A stretch of DNA of 5,140 bases from contig JALOQI010000050.1 of the NCBI GenBank assembly GCA_025453435.1, forward strand, positions 1 to 5,140, in the 5' to 3' direction. Origin of the DNA: Candidatus Omnitrophota bacterium. Lineage in GTDB: Bacteria; Omnitrophota; Koll11; Gygaellales; Profunditerraquicolaceae. Of the stretch, positions 5,055-5,140 are shown piece after piece (the first letter of the stretch is position 1; each line of letters opens with the position of its first letter). The translations under genes and the position numbers were made by a program. Under the pieces are notes generated by a model, which worked only from the letters and a program-made list of their open reading frames with translations, searched no databases and was not told the origin of the DNA.

Positions 5055-5140
5055 ATGCTGCAGCTATTCGGCAACAAGGAACGCAACAAAAAAATATTGA
5101 TAGGCATATTCGTATGTATCCTGCCCGGTTTTCTTTTATG
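5055..5140 (+). CDS. N-terminus of a membrane-anchored protein, possibly a SurA_N/PpiD-type peptidyl-prolyl isomerase (partial)
   Basis: Only 28 complete codons are visible before the right edge. The peptide starts MLQLFGNKERNKK and continues into a hydrophobic stretch ILIGIFVCILPGFLL from residue 14, a single membrane-anchor pattern with a positively charged cytosolic start. Short N-termini of this kind (ML..F/R..K, then one transmembrane helix) are typical of PpiD and of SurA_N-domain foldases, which sit in the inner membrane and assist folding of exported proteins. That assignment rests on N-terminal resemblance only; another single-pass or signal-anchored protein is possible. A strong Shine-Dalgarno (5043-5048) and an upstream promoter candidate support the gene itself. 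It is transcribed away from the hisG operon. Confidence 0.72.
   Translation, partial: MLQLFGNKERNKKILIGIFVCILPGFLL

Overview
This window reads as an ordinary chromosomal housekeeping region. One tightly packed operon on the minus strand runs from about 4951 down to the left edge, and a second gene starts divergently on the plus strand at the right edge. No IS element, CRISPR array, phage gene, tRNA or rRNA was seen. Base composition looks moderate (roughly mid to high 40s % GC by eye) and uniform. The two edge genes, spoVG and the plus-strand membrane protein, are cut by the window.

The gene content suggests a Gram-negative-type, uncultured-lineage bacterium, perhaps Candidatus Omnitrophota or a relative in the PVC/Planctomycetota area. 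The clues are a SpoVG with a CPxC insertion, a long-form HisG, a transketolase split into two subunits, an exported TPR protein, and a tiny ribosomal protein of the bS22/COX24 family. This placement is an inference from remembered family resemblance, not a computed result.

In order of transcription on the minus strand: hisG (first step of histidine synthesis, 4890-4006); a 32-codon ribosomal-protein-like gene that a length-limited ORF search would miss (3979-3881); a secreted TPR-repeat protein (3856-2888); the N-terminal (2877-2056) and C-terminal (2054-1125) transketolase subunits; ispE of the MEP isoprenoid pathway (1115-216); and the start of spoVG (195 to the left edge). Intergenic gaps are about 26, 24, 10, 1, 9 and 20 bp, and no convincing terminator lies between genes, so one polycistronic transcript is likely. 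A near-perfect sigma-70-type promoter precedes hisG (TTGACA, 17 bp, TATAAT). Transketolase links to isoprenoid synthesis through glyceraldehyde-3-phosphate and to histidine synthesis through ribose-5-phosphate/PRPP, so the metabolic genes share a pentose-phosphate theme.

On the right, a plus-strand gene starts at 5055 with a strong ribosome binding site. It encodes a short charged N-terminus followed by a membrane segment, as in SurA_N/PpiD-like peptidyl-prolyl isomerases. Its putative promoter has its -35 box on the same base pairs as the -35 box of the hisG promoter, so the two promoters should compete. That shared-box promoter pair, the overlooked small ribosomal gene and the CPxC-containing SpoVG are the most interesting items. 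I see no evidence of a dramatic new multi-gene system here.
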